Shown: positions 10,705-19,767 of the stretch, in pieces
How positions within the stretch are numbered: the stretch's first letter is position 1
Layout: each line of letters starts with the position of its first letter
From: Bog-473 sp963783965
GTDB taxonomy: Bacteria > Actinomycetota > Acidimicrobiia > Acidimicrobiales > RAAP-2
DNA length: 64,000 bases
Direction of reading: 5' to 3'
Assembly (NCBI GenBank): GCA_963783965.1
Contig: CAWAPQ010000014.1
Coordinates: 397,178 to 461,177, forward strand
Notes under the pieces: generated by a model
Told to the model about the DNA's origin: nothing
Databases searched by the model: none
The model's input: only the letters and a program-made list of their open reading frames with translations
Position numbers and translations under genes: made by a program

Positions 10705-13700
10705 AGCGAGACCGTCTCGCCGATCGTCACCGTCTCGGCGAGCAGGGGCACGGTCGCGGGAGCGGAAGGGGCGCGCCCGCGCCGGGGCCGCCCGATGACG
10801 ACGAGGGCCAGCAGCACCCACACCGCCAGTTCGAGGAGGACCGCCAGGGGAACGATGGGGAACCGCGAGAGCGAGAGCGTGGCTCGGCCCTTGGCCTGCA
10901 CCGCGTACTGCGCGGCCCAGCCGAACGCCGGCTGCCGCGCCACGGTCCGGCCGTCCACCGTCAGGGTGAACGCTCCGGACGGGGCGTAGCCCGCGTAGAG
11001 CGTGCCCGCCGGCACCGCACCGGTCGCGGGCCCCCCGTCGGCCAGCCCGCTGAGCACCGATTGCCAGCCCACCACGTCCGTCGCGCTCGGGTAGGCCGAC
11101 GCCCGCACCGGGAGCGCGGCCGCTCGCGTGGCCGTGACCGGCATGGTCGCCCCGTTCTCGTACACCTGGACACCCATGACCCCGGGCACGACCTGCAGGT
11201 CGTCCTGCTGGAGGAGGTCGGCGTTGAGACCGGCCGGTGGTGGCGCGCTCACCGACTCGGGACTCGTTCCGACCAGCGACGGGGCGAGCGCGTCGACCAC
11301 GACGATGTAGCGGACGCCGGCGGGAGCCAGCAGCCGACCGAGGTGGACGGTGCCCCCGGCCTGGGCGAGGCGCACGGCCTCGGCCACCTCGTCGGCGGGC
11401 CCCGGGCCCGCCGGGGTCAGCACCTGGGCCGTGTCAGGCAGGTCCTGCGGGGTGAGGGCGTAGGCCAGGCCGGATTGGACCGACCATCCTCCCGCCGGCA
11501 GCGCCCGGGGGTCACCGAGCCACAGCACGCGGGCCACGCTCGTGCCGGGCCGGGCCAGGAAGGCCAGCGGCTGCTCGACGCCCTGTGCCGGGAGATCCCA
11601 CCGACCCCCGACGGCGCCACCCAGCACCGGGAGCAGCCCCAGCGCCACGCAGACGATGGCGGCGGCGCTGGCGAGCTGTCGCCAGCCGAACTCGCGGCCG
11701 CTGAGGTCGTTCTCGAAGGCGGCGATGCCGATGCCGACGCAGACCGCGACGGCGAGGGCGGCGGGAGCGAGCACGACGGTCTCGGAGGGGGCGAAGGAGC
11801 CGAGATCACCACGGGTGCTGGCATAGGCAAGTCCCCAGGAGGCCAGGGCCAGGACCCACATGCGCGCCGCCCAGGCCAGCCTGGTGCCGCGGGCGATCAC
11901 AAGAGGCAGCGCCGCACCGACCACCAGGAGCCAGGCGATGGGTGAGCGGGCGGCCGGCCCGACGGCGAAGCGGAGGATGTCGCCCCAACTGGGCGCCGTT
12001 GCTCCCGACAGCGGGAGGCCGAAGATGGCCACCGACCCCTTGCCCGCCAGTGCTGTGCCGACCACCCAGGGCAGGGCCAGGACCAGGGCCACCACCACCG
12101 CTTCCACCGCCACCACCAGGACACGCCACGTCGGCTCGCGAGCGCCGACAAGGAGGGAGCCGAGGACCCAGGCCACTGCCGTGACGAGGACCATGGGCAC
12201 GACGGCCGGCGCAACGCACGCGGCGGCGGCGATGACCGCACCGAGCAGGACGACCTGGCCGGTGGGGCGGCTCCGCCAGCGCGGTCCGGGTTCGACGGCG
12301 TAGGGGGCCACTCCGGCCGTGCGGGCCAGGCCCAGCGCAATGAAGGGGAACAGGGCGTAGGCCACGAGCCCGTCCCAGCGGCCGGTCCCGAGTGCGCCGT
12401 AGGGCAGCGGGAGACCCAGGTAGCAGATGACGGCCACCACCCGGGCCCGGGGCGACACCAGGGGTCGCAGGCAGCGCGACATTCCCCACGCGCCGAGCGG
12501 GATGCACCCCAAGAGCAGGACGCGTTGCAACGTCCCCATGGCGCCGAAGAACACGGTGCCGCTCAGGCCCGCGAGCCCGAAGGCCGGCGAGGCAGGTGCG
12601 GTCGTGCCCACGCCGGACGACTGCCAGCCCGAGAAGAAGTGGTGCCAGCTGGCCGACCACGAGGGGAGCGGAGCCAGCTGCCCGACGAGCGGCAGCGTCC
12701 CGAAGAAGAGCTCGCGCGTCCCGACCGCAATGACGAGCAGCGCGATGACCAGGGCCAAGGTGCGTTGGTGCCCGGTGCTCAGGGGCGACGAACGGACACG
12801 TCGCCCGAAGCGGTCGCGCCCGGCGCGCCGCCCCAGGTCGTCGAGCTCGTCGAAATCGGCATCCTCACTGAAGGCCGAGCCCACGCTCCCGGTGAGCAGT
12901 GCGACCTGGGCCGCCCGCTCGTCTGCCCGCTCGGAACGCTCCCTGGTGACGGCCACGGCGTTGGCCGCTTCGAGGCCCTGATGGGAGAGGCGGCTCAGGT
13001 AACGCGAGAGCCGCGCGCTCCCACGCACCTGCAGCCGGCGCACCTCTGCGTCGGGAAAGAGCCGGTGTTCTGCCAGCTCACCGCGCAGCATCGAGATCTC
13101 GGTCAGCCGGCGGAAGTTCCAGCGCCAGGCCCCGGTCACGGCGCGGACCCGATCGCGATCGCGGGCCAGCACGGCGACGACCACCTCACCGAAAGCGAGG
13201 AGCGCGGCCTGCGGCAAGACCCGCAACAGGTGGATCCGCGTGTAGCACTTGAGGACGGCTCGAAGCTCGTGCCGCCGCTGCAGGGACTGCAGGGTCGCGG
13301 GGTGGCGACCCTCGGGCTCGCCGGCCACCGCCAGCGGCGCGAGCCCCCCGGCCACCACCTCGCGGTGGCGTACGCGCGCGTCCGGGGCGACGACGACGCG
13401 CGAGCCGGCCACCTGGCTGCGCCAGGAGAGGTCGAGGTCCTCCCCCATGGCGACGATCCCGGCGTCGAATCCCTTGAGCTCGGTGAAGAGATCCGCCCGC
13501 ACCAGAGTGCAGCCGCCGGGGGCCACGAAGACATCGCGGACGGCGTCATGCTGGCCGTGGTCGACCTCGCCCTCAATGATGCGATCCACCACGGCACCCG
13601 TCTTGTCACAGGTCATCCCGACGTGGAGGAGGACACGGGGGTCGTCCCAGTTCACGAACTTCGGAGAGACGACCCCGGCGTTGGAGCGAAACGACTCCTC

Positions 13701-14075
13701 GACCATTTTGTGCACCGCATCGGGGTCCAGCGCGACGTCGTCGTGCAAGAGCAAGAAGAACGCCGCCCCCTCCACCATGGCGAGCGCCTCGTTGGATGCG
13801 GCGGCGTACCCGGGCCGTCCCGGCAGGTGCCGCACGAAGGCATCGGGCAGGACCCGTGCCACCCGGTCGGTGACGTCGGGATCGTCCTCCCCGGTGGACA
13901 GGACCAGCACAGAGAGCTCCTCGTAGTCCTGGGCCGCCAGCGAAGAAAGCGCCTCTTCGAGCCAGGGCCCGGGGTCGGTCGTGACGATGACGGCGACCAC
14001 GGCCGGCACTTGGGCGTCCATCAGGGGGACGAGGCTATCCGGTCCGACATCCTCCCCAGCAGGCACGAAACTCAC
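10701..14075 (-). CDS. Giant membrane glycosyltransferase (GT2 domain plus polytopic region)
   Basis: A 1124-residue protein. Residues 25-260 form a GT2 domain with HDDV (111-114) as the metal/nucleotide-sugar motif and GEDLDLSWR (211-219) as the acceptor-site motif. From about residue 430 on there are many membrane segments separated by short loops, then a C-terminal extracytoplasmic part and a last membrane segment. The family is a conserved actinobacterial partner of DUF5719 and probably adds or exports a surface glycan; donor and acceptor are unknown. The GTG at 14075 is taken as start (another GTG lies three codons in). The intergenic region to 14192 holds the promoters of both divergent genes. 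Confidence 0.85.
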   Translation of the reverse strand: MSFVPAGEDVGPDSLVPLMDAQVPAVVAVIVTTDPGPWLEEALSSLAAQDYEELSVLVLSTGEDDPDVTDRVARVLPDAFVRHLPGRPGYAAASNEALAMVEGAAFFLLLHDDVALDPDAVHKMVEESFRSNAGVVSPKFVNWDDPRVLLHVGMTCDKTGAVVDRIIEGEVDHGQHDAVRDVFVAPGGCTLVRADLFTELKGFDAGIVAMGEDLDLSWRSQVAGSRVVVAPDARVRHREVVAGGLAPLAVAGEPEGRHPATLQSLQRRHELRAVLKCYTRIHLLRVLPQAALLAFGEVVVAVLARDRDRVRAVTGAWRWNFRRLTEISMLRGELAEHRLFPDAEVRRLQVRGSARLSRYLSRLSHQGLEAANAVAVTRERSERADERAAQVALLTGSVGSAFSEDADFDELDDLGRRAGRDRFGRRVRSSPLSTGHQRTLALVIALLVIAVGTRELFFGTLPLVGQLAPLPSWSASWHHFFSGWQSSGVGTTAPASPAFGLAGLSGTVFFGAMGTLQRVLLLGCIPLGAWGMSRCLRPLVSPRARVVAVICYLGLPLPYGALGTGRWDGLVAYALFPFIALGLARTAGVAPYAVEPGPRWRSRPTGQVVLLGAVIAAAACVAPAVVPMVLVTAVAWVLGSLLVGAREPTWRVLVVAVEAVVVALVLALPWVVGTALAGKGSVAIFGLPLSGATAPSWGDILRFAVGPAARSPIAWLLVVGAALPLVIARGTRLAWAARMWVLALASWGLAYASTRGDLGSFAPSETVVLAPAALAVAVCVGIGIAAFENDLSGREFGWRQLASAAAIVCVALGLLPVLGGAVGGRWDLPAQGVEQPLAFLARPGTSVARVLWLGDPRALPAGGWSVQSGLAYALTPQDLPDTAQVLTPAGPGPADEVAEAVRLAQAGGTVHLGRLLAPAGVRYIVVVDALAPSLVGTSPESVSAPPPAGLNADLLQQDDLQVVPGVMGVQVYENGATMPVTATRAAALPVRASAYPSATDVVGWQSVLSGLADGGPATGAVPAGTLYAGYAPSGAFTLTVDGRTVARQPAFGWAAQYAVQAKGRATLSLSRFPIVPLAVLLELAVWVLLALVVIGRPRRGRAPSAPATVPLLAETVTIGETVSL

Positions 14076-14084
14076 CCCTGGTGC

Positions 14085-14111
14085 TTGCTACTGTTTAACA
14101 CTCGTGATACT
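14085..14111 (+). promoter_or_regulatory. Possible promoter of the small helical protein
   Basis: TTGCTA (14085-14090) and GATACT (14106-14111), with a short 15-base spacer, lie upstream of the gene at 14192. The predicted leader is about 75 bases and includes the palindrome GTACACGTAC (14115-14124). The spacing is not ideal. Confidence 0.3.
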
Positions 14112-14191
14112 CTTGTACACGTACGCAGTGACCTGCCGGCGGTTGCTGCGTCCGGAACGTCGGAGTGAACCGACCAGACAGGAGGCTCCAT

Positions 14192-14560
14192 ATGCCTGAA
14201 GTACCGAGCAACATCACCAACATCTCCAAGGGTGTCACGGACCTCGCCCGCGACGCTGCATACGTGGCCGTCGGCCTCGGCGTGCTCGGCTACCAGCGGG
14301 CCCAGGTCCACCGGGTCGAGCTGCAGAACCGGCTCTCCAAGGACTTCTCGCTGGACCAGCGGATCGACGGGGTGCGCCACGGTGTGGCCAAGGGCTACAA
14401 CCAGATCGACGATCTGGCCGAGACGGCCGTGCAGTTCGTCGAGACGACCCTGCAGCCGCTGGAGGAGAAGCTTCCCGCCTCGGTGACCCAGGTCACCACG
14501 AAGGCCCGGGAACAGGCTCGAGAGGTACGGATTCAGATCCGCCAGCGCGTCAGCGCCTGA
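14192..14560 (+). CDS. Small helical protein of unknown function
   Basis: A 122-residue protein that I do not recognise. It starts MPEVPSNITNISKG, has one moderately hydrophobic stretch (AAYVAVGLGVLGYQ, about 22-36) that may touch the membrane, and a charged helical remainder ending QAREVRIQIRQRVSA. It is regular in codon use and has an excellent ribosome site (CAGGAGGCTCC before the ATG), which argues for good expression. It stands alone between the giant glycosyltransferase (divergent) and the sugar-reductase operon (convergent). The pattern of one weak hydrophobic patch plus amphipathic helices resembles membrane-associated scaffold or phasin-like proteins, but that is only a resemblance. 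Confidence 0.7.
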   Translation: MPEVPSNITNISKGVTDLARDAAYVAVGLGVLGYQRAQVHRVELQNRLSKDFSLDQRIDGVRHGVAKGYNQIDDLAETAVQFVETTLQPLEEKLPASVTQVTTKAREQAREVRIQIRQRVSA

Positions 14561-14594
14561 GCAGCACCCTTCCGCACACCGACATCGCTCGCCG

Positions 14595-15485
14595 TCAGTC
14601 CCCCTCCCACGAGGTGAGGACGTCGGCGAGCGATGTCGCGAGCGGGATCTGCGGCCGCCAACCCGTGACGGCCTGCAGCCGCGCCGCACTGCCCCGCAAC
14701 ACAGGCACGTCGACCGGTCGCAGCAGCGAGGGATCTGTCTCGAGGATCAGGTCCGCCCCCGCCAGCTCGAGGAGCTGGGACGCGACCTCCGACATGGCGA
14801 CGTCGCGTCCGGAGCAGACGTTGTAGACCACACCCGGCTCACCACTCTCGATCAAGAGCCGGTAGGCCACCACCACGTCCCGCACGTCCGTGAAGTCGCG
14901 CCGGGTGGTGAGGGTGCCCACGGGCATGGAGCGGGCGCCGCTCCGGCGCGCCTCCACGATCCGCTTGGCCAACGCCGGCACGAAGAAGTTGGGTGACTGG
15001 CCCGGGCCGATGTGGTTGAACGGTCGCACGACCACCACGGGCTGGTCGTAGCCGCGCCAGGCCTGGAGCGCCACGGTCTCCGCCGCCAGCTTGCTGGCGG
15101 CATACGGGCTGGCGGGCTCCACCGGAGTGTCCTCGCCAAGGGGGAGCTGCTCGGGGGTGACGATCCCGTAGACCTCGGCCGAGCTGACCACCAGCACACG
15201 GGGGGTGCTCTCGATGGAGCGCGCCGCGGCCAGGATCTCGGCTGTGCCCAGCACATTGACGCGCAGCACCTGGCTCGGGTTCTCCCAGCTCTCCCCGACG
15301 TGGGTCATGGCGGCCAGGTGGTAGATGGCGTCGGGCACCACGTCGGCCATGACGCGGCGTACCGCGGCGCCGTCGGCCACGTCCGTCTCGATGTCGATCA
15401 CCGCGACCTCGTCACCGCGGTCCTTGAGGTGCGCGGCCAGCCATTGCCCCACGAACCCTTTTCCGCCCGTGATCAGCGCGCGCAC
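14595..15485 (-). CDS. GDP-4-keto-6-deoxy-mannose reductase-like extended SDR
   Basis: A 296-residue NAD(P)-dependent sugar epimerase/reductase. The Rossmann motif TGGKGFVG is at 6-13, the catalytic serine lies in SSAEVYG and the YxxxK in SPYAASK. The NHIGPGQSPNF segment is typical of the Rmd/GMD branch, which makes GDP-rhamnose or related GDP-deoxysugars from GDP-mannose pathways. The GTG at 15485 lies 10 bases after the stop of the GT4 gene and is the last gene of the operon. It probably supplies the sugar that one of the three neighbouring glycosyltransferases uses; the exact product is inferred. Confidence 0.85.
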   Translation of the reverse strand: MRALITGGKGFVGQWLAAHLKDRGDEVAVIDIETDVADGAAVRRVMADVVPDAIYHLAAMTHVGESWENPSQVLRVNVLGTAEILAAARSIESTPRVLVVSSAEVYGIVTPEQLPLGEDTPVEPASPYAASKLAAETVALQAWRGYDQPVVVVRPFNHIGPGQSPNFFVPALAKRIVEARRSGARSMPVGTLTTRRDFTDVRDVVVAYRLLIESGEPGVVYNVCSGRDVAMSEVASQLLELAGADLILETDPSLLRPVDVPVLRGSAARLQAVTGWRPQIPLATSLADVLTSWEGD

Positions 15486-15495
15486 CGGCCGAACC

Positions 15496-16641
15496 CTACT
15501 GCGAGGCCGACAGGGCCAGCGCATAGGCCTGCCGGTGCAGGGCGACGCTGGCCTCCCAGGTCCGCTCCCCGGCCACCATGATCCCGAGCGTTTGGCGGTC
15601 CGTGGCACGGCCTCCGTCGAGCGCCATCCCCAGGGCCGAGGCCAGGGCCGGAACGTCGGCGGGGGGCACCAGGAGCGCCGCGCCCCGGGCCATTTCCGCC
15701 ATGGCCGTGCCCTCGGTGGTCACCAACGGTGCGCCGCAGGCCAAGGCCTCCAGCGCAGGAAGGCCAAACCCCTCTTCGAGGGCGGGATAGGCGACGACGG
15801 CCGCCCGGCGCAGCAATGCGGGGACGGCGGGATCGGGCAGATAGCCGGTCCGCACGATGCGCTCGGGGTGCCGGGCGGCCGCCAGGGCGCGCTCGGTCTC
15901 CGCCATTCCCCAGCCGGCCTGGCCTCCGAGCACCAGCACGGCATCAGGGTGACGCCGCGCCACCTCGTCGAAGGCAGCGATGAGAGGGACCACCCCCTTA
16001 CGGGGCTCGAGTGTGCCGACGTAGGCGACGAGCGGCCGGTCCACCGGTACGCCCAGTGCGGCGAGCACCGCGCGGTCGGCCCCCTCGGCGGACTCACGCG
16101 GTGTGAAGCGCCCGTGGTCGACACCGTGGGGCGCCACCACGACGGGCGCGCGCACGTCGCACACCGCACGTAGGCGATCCTCGGTGACCTGGCTGACGCA
16201 GATGAGGACCGCCGCATGCCGCGCCGCGCGGCGTATGGCGCGTCGGAAGAACGCCGCTTTGGAGCGCAGGTGCCACTCGGGATGGTCGAAGAAGGTGCAG
16301 TCGTGGATCGTCACGGCACAGGGCACCGGCGATCGGGCGGGCATGGTGTAGTGCGGTCCGTGGTGGACCTGGACGCCGAGCGAACGCAGCACGGAACCGA
16401 GGCGGAGCTGCTCGAACACGAGCCGGCCCGGCCGCGAGACCGGCACCGCCCCTCGCAGCGCAGCGCCGCCCGCCAGATCGCTCCAGCGCGCCTCGTCGCC
16501 GCGGCGAGAGACGAGCGAGAGCCCCACGTCGTCACGGTCAGCGAGCCCGCGGGCCAACGCAATGGTGTAGTAGCCCGCCCCGCCGGGTCGCGCCGGGACG
16601 GCCGAGACGTCGAGCGACACCGCGAGGTGCTGGTCCGTCAT
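15496..16641 (-). CDS. GT4 family glycosyltransferase
   Basis: A complete 381-residue GT-B glycosyltransferase. The N-terminal acceptor domain starts LAVSLDVSAVPARPGGAGYY. The C-terminal GT4 domain shows YVGTLEPRKGVVPL and the donor-binding E-x7-E motif in EEGFGLPALEALACG. The ATG at 16641 overlaps the stop of the preceding frameshifted glycosyltransferase (ATGA). It belongs to the group of mannosyl/rhamnosyl-type transferases acting on nucleotide sugars at the inner membrane face; the exact sugar is unknown. It is closely similar in layout to its two upstream neighbours, suggesting duplication followed by specialisation. Confidence 0.9.
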   Translation of the reverse strand: MTDQHLAVSLDVSAVPARPGGAGYYTIALARGLADRDDVGLSLVSRRGDEARWSDLAGGAALRGAVPVSRPGRLVFEQLRLGSVLRSLGVQVHHGPHYTMPARSPVPCAVTIHDCTFFDHPEWHLRSKAAFFRRAIRRAARHAAVLICVSQVTEDRLRAVCDVRAPVVVAPHGVDHGRFTPRESAEGADRAVLAALGVPVDRPLVAYVGTLEPRKGVVPLIAAFDEVARRHPDAVLVLGGQAGWGMAETERALAAARHPERIVRTGYLPDPAVPALLRRAAVVAYPALEEGFGLPALEALACGAPLVTTEGTAMAEMARGAALLVPPADVPALASALGMALDGGRATDRQTLGIMVAGERTWEASVALHRQAYALALSASQ

Positions 16642-17778
16642 TGCAGCGACCGCCAGAGTTCGAGGTGGGCGCTGGCGGTCGCCCGCCAGGTCCGCCCCGC
16701 TGCGTAGGCCGCACCTTGGCGCGCCAATGCGGCGCGCAGGACCTCGTCGGTCAGGACCGCGGCGAGGCCGGCGGCGATGTCGTCGACATCGAGGGCGTCG
16801 ACGATGCGCGCCGGCGCCGGGTCCGGCGCGCCGAGGTCGTGCACGCTGGGCACTTCGTCGGAGACCACCGTCGGGACACCCGCCCGCATGGCTTCGAGCG
16901 GCGGCAGGCCATACCCCTCGGTGAGCGGCACGTAGGCGAAGGCACGGGCCCGCCGGTAGAGCTCGGACAGAACGGCGGCCGGGACGGGGCCGGTGAAGAC
17001 GACATGGTCGGCCGCCGGAGGTTTCTCCGGACCGGGGCCCCAACCCGTCGGCCCGACGATCACCAGGGGCCAAGGACCCGGGAGCGAGCTCCGCACCCGG
17101 CCGAACGCCCGCACCAGCCGGTCCACGTTCTTCCGGGGCTCGAGCGTGCTCACGGTCAGGAGGAACGCACCCGAGACGCCCACCCCGCGCAAGAGTGCGT
17201 CGGTGGCGTCCGGGTCGGGCCGGGGGAGATGGTCGGCGCCACTCGGCACGACCGTGACGCGGCTCTGCGCAATACCTCTCGCCAAAAGGTCGGCCGCCAC
17301 CAGGCGGGACGGGACCACCGAGCGCGGCTCGCGAGCAACTGGCGCGCCGCAACGCTGCCTCGTGCCAGCGCGCGCCGCGCCGTGTCGTCGCTTCCGGATG
17401 CCGGCGCCAGGCGACGTCGTGCACCGTCACGACCAGGCGTTCCGGGCTGGAGTGCCGCAGTTGCGGTGAGGCCAGCGACACCGAATGCACGACGTCGAAC
17501 CCCGCCGGTGCGCGGGAAAGCCCGTGGTCCCAGGCGCGGGTCATGAGCAGGCTCGGCAGCCGTGACGTCAACACCGGGCGGCCGAAGGCGGCCAGAGGGT
17601 CGTCGATCCCGGCGGGTGCCCGGCTGGCCAAGAGTGCCAACTCGACCGTCTCGCCCTCCGCCGCAACCGTGGCCAGGCCGCCGAGCAGACCACGCGCGTA
17701 GGAGCCGATGCCGCCGGGCACACGTCGCCGGAGCTGCTCGACGGCGAGGAGCACCGAGGGCGCGGAGCGCTCACCCAC
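16638..17778 (-). pseudogene. GT4 glycosyltransferase interrupted by a +1 frameshift
   Basis: Two adjoining reading frames make one normal GT4 protein. The N-terminal half begins at GTG 17778 (SVLLAVEQLRRRVPGGIGSY) and runs to HEAALRRAS. The C-terminal half resumes with SVVPSRLVAADLLARG and holds STLEPRKNVDRLVRAF and the donor motif EGYGLPPLEAMRAG. Removing one A of the pair at 17337-17338 joins them as RRASAREPRSVVPSR without any other change. No other stop or damage is seen and codon use stays normal, so a sequencing indel is the simplest explanation; a true pseudogene is the alternative. It overlaps the upstream GT4 gene by eight bases and the downstream one by four. Confidence 0.8.
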
Positions 17779-18901
17779 GGGCCGCCGCCGCGTCGCGGTA
17801 CAGGGCCGCGAGCCCCTCCCCGCAGCGTTCCCAGGAGTAGCGGGCGGACCAGGCGGTCCCGGCCGCAGTGAGACGGCGCCGCACCTCCAGGTCCTGCAGG
17901 CAGGTGGCGATCGCCTCGGCCAGCGCGTCATGGTCACCGGCGTCGACAAGCAGGGCAGCGTTCCCGAGAACCTCGGGCAACGAGCCCGCTCGCGTCGCCA
18001 CCACCGGCACCCCGGCGCGCATGGCCTGCAGCGGCGGGAATCCGAATCCTTCATAGAGCGAGGGATAGGCCAAAACGCTGGCCCGCGCCAGCAAGACCGC
18101 CAAATCGGACGGTGCCGTCCATCCCGTGCGGACGATCCGCGCCCGGGCCGCCGACGCGGCGACGGCCTCGTCGAGCGCCTGCTCACCCCATCCGGGGGGG
18201 CCCGCCAGGACGAGTGCGACATCGCCTTGCCGGCCGGCCACCGCGCCGAACGACCGCACCAGCCCCGGCAGGTCCTTGCGCGGCTCGGCCGTCCCAATCG
18301 CCAGGCAGAACCGGCGCACACCGGCCGGGAGCAGCCGACCGAGCACCGCCTCGGCCTCGGCGTCGCTCGGGACGGGGAGATCGGGGATGCCGGGGTTGAC
18401 CACGCGCACGCGCGACGGATCGGCGCCGAAGGCCTCCATCACCTCATCGGCCACGAAGGCGGAATCCACGTGGACCCACGCGCCGCGGGCCAGGGCACGC
18501 CGGATCAACCCCGGATAGGCCAACGTCGCCTGGTCGCACAATTCGGGATGGTGCAACGGTGTGAGGTCGTGCACCGAGGCGACTGCGGCCGCGCGCCGGG
18601 TCGGGGGCACCAAGAAATTCGTGCCGTGCACGACATCGGAGGCTCCGATGAACCATTCGACGGCCGGCACGTCCCCTCGGGTCCATAGCGCATGAAGGGG
18701 GCGGGCCGGCATGGGCCGCTGGTGTGCGGCGACGCCGTCCGGGAGCTCTGCCTCGATCAGCCGGCGGCGGCGCCAGCTGATGGCGTAGGCCCGGACGTCG
18801 ACCTCCGGTCGCTGCGCCAGTGCCGCCAAGACGCCGTGGCAGAAGACGCCGACGCCCGTGGGCAGCCCGAGCAACGGCGTGGCGTCGAGTGCGACGCGCA
18901 G
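17771..18901 (-). CDS. GT4 family glycosyltransferase with non-standard start
   Basis: A GT4 enzyme of about 376 residues with AIGTAEPRKDLPGLVRSF and the donor motif EGFGFPPLQAMRAG. The only standard start in this frame is TTG 18874, which would cut off the first beta strand. The frame continues upstream as LRVALDATPLLG, the usual N-terminus of this family, but contains no ATG, GTG or TTG. I place the start at the CTG at 18901. Another CTG at 18943 overlaps the SDR stop as CTGA, imitating the four-base overlaps used elsewhere in this operon. It is coupled to the next GT4 gene by an eight-base overlap. The sugar is unknown. Confidence 0.8.
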   Translation of the reverse strand: MRVALDATPLLGLPTGVGVFCHGVLAALAQRPEVDVRAYAISWRRRRLIEAELPDGVAAHQRPMPARPLHALWTRGDVPAVEWFIGASDVVHGTNFLVPPTRRAAAVASVHDLTPLHHPELCDQATLAYPGLIRRALARGAWVHVDSAFVADEVMEAFGADPSRVRVVNPGIPDLPVPSDAEAEAVLGRLLPAGVRRFCLAIGTAEPRKDLPGLVRSFGAVAGRQGDVALVLAGPPGWGEQALDEAVAASAARARIVRTGWTAPSDLAVLLARASVLAYPSLYEGFGFPPLQAMRAGVPVVATRAGSLPEVLGNAALLVDAGDHDALAEAIATCLQDLEVRRRLTAAGTAWSARYSWERCGEGLAALYRDAAAARG

Positions 18902-18939
18902 GCGTGCCGCTGCGGGGACCCGGGACGCGTCGGACGTGC

Positions 18940-19767
18940 TCAGGTGGTGATCGCCCCGTCGATGGAGAGGATCGCCCCGGTCACGTAGTCCGCCTCACTC
19001 GAGCCGAGGTAGGCGAAGGCGCCGGCGATCTCGTGCGGAAAGGCGAAGCCGATCGGTGACATCAGCCGCTCAATCAGCTTCCAATCGGCATCTTCGGGCG
19101 GGCCGAAGTTGTGGATGATCGGCGTGTCGACCCCGCCCGGCGCCACGCCGTTCACCCGTACGCCGCGCGCCATGTACTCAACGGCCAGCGCCATGGTGAG
19201 CAGCCGTACGCCGCCCTTGGAGGCGCAGTACGCCGCCGAGTACGGCTGGCCCTTCATGCCGGCGGTGGAGACTGTGTTGACGATGGCCCCGCCGCGCTCG
19301 AGCATGCTCGGCAGCACGGCCCGGCACATGAGGAAGGTCCCCGTCAGGTTGACGGCGATGATCTTGTCCCAGCCGCTCAACGACTGCTCGGGCGTATGGG
19401 CGAAGCCACCGATGCCGGCGATGTTGCACAGATTGGTGATCGATCCGAGCTCCCCGGCGGCCCGGTCCACGGCGGCCGCCACCGCGTCTTCGTCGGTCAC
19501 GTCGCACGGCACGGCGATGGCGCGCCCACCCGCCCCGGAAGCCTCGGTGTTGATCTCTGCGGCCACCGACTCAATGGCGTCGGTCGTGACGTCGAGGCAG
19601 GCCACCGCGGCACCCTCGGCCGCCAGCCGGCGCGCCGTGGCGCGCCCGATCCCCGAACCGGAGCCCGTGACCAGCGCGACCCGACCCTGGTAGCGACCAG
19701 GAGTGATGGCCTCGGGGGCGGTCCCCCGATTGGGATCGGACTCCCCGACTCGTGTCGTGGGGCTCAT
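18940..19767 (-). CDS. Short-chain dehydrogenase/reductase
   Basis: A classical 275-residue SDR. The cofactor motif TGSGSGIG is at 34-41, NIAG at 115-118, and the catalytic residues are S167, Y180 and K184 (YCASK). It ends with the usual VTGAILSIDGAIT. The first 25 residues are a disordered extension. The ATG at 19767 overlaps the stop of the acyl-CoA synthetase (ATGA). It oxidises or reduces a secondary alcohol/ketone with NAD(P). The pairing with an acyl-CoA synthetase would fit lipid or sterol metabolism, yet it is also coupled to glycosyltransferases, so the substrate could be a lipid acceptor of glycosylation (inference). Confidence 0.9.
   Translation of the reverse strand: MSPTTRVGESDPNRGTAPEAITPGRYQGRVALVTGSGSGIGRATARRLAAEGAAVACLDVTTDAIESVAAEINTEASGAGGRAIAVPCDVTDEDAVAAAVDRAAGELGSITNLCNIAGIGGFAHTPEQSLSGWDKIIAVNLTGTFLMCRAVLPSMLERGGAIVNTVSTAGMKGQPYSAAYCASKGGVRLLTMALAVEYMARGVRVNGVAPGGVDTPIIHNFGPPEDADWKLIERLMSPIGFAFPHEIAGAFAYLGSSEADYVTGAILSIDGAITT

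Noticed and set aside
15496..18321. A single 941-codon frame spanning two glycosyltransferases
   Set aside because: Composite: it covers one true GT4, half of the frameshifted GT4 and shadows of others; domain order shows three separate genes.
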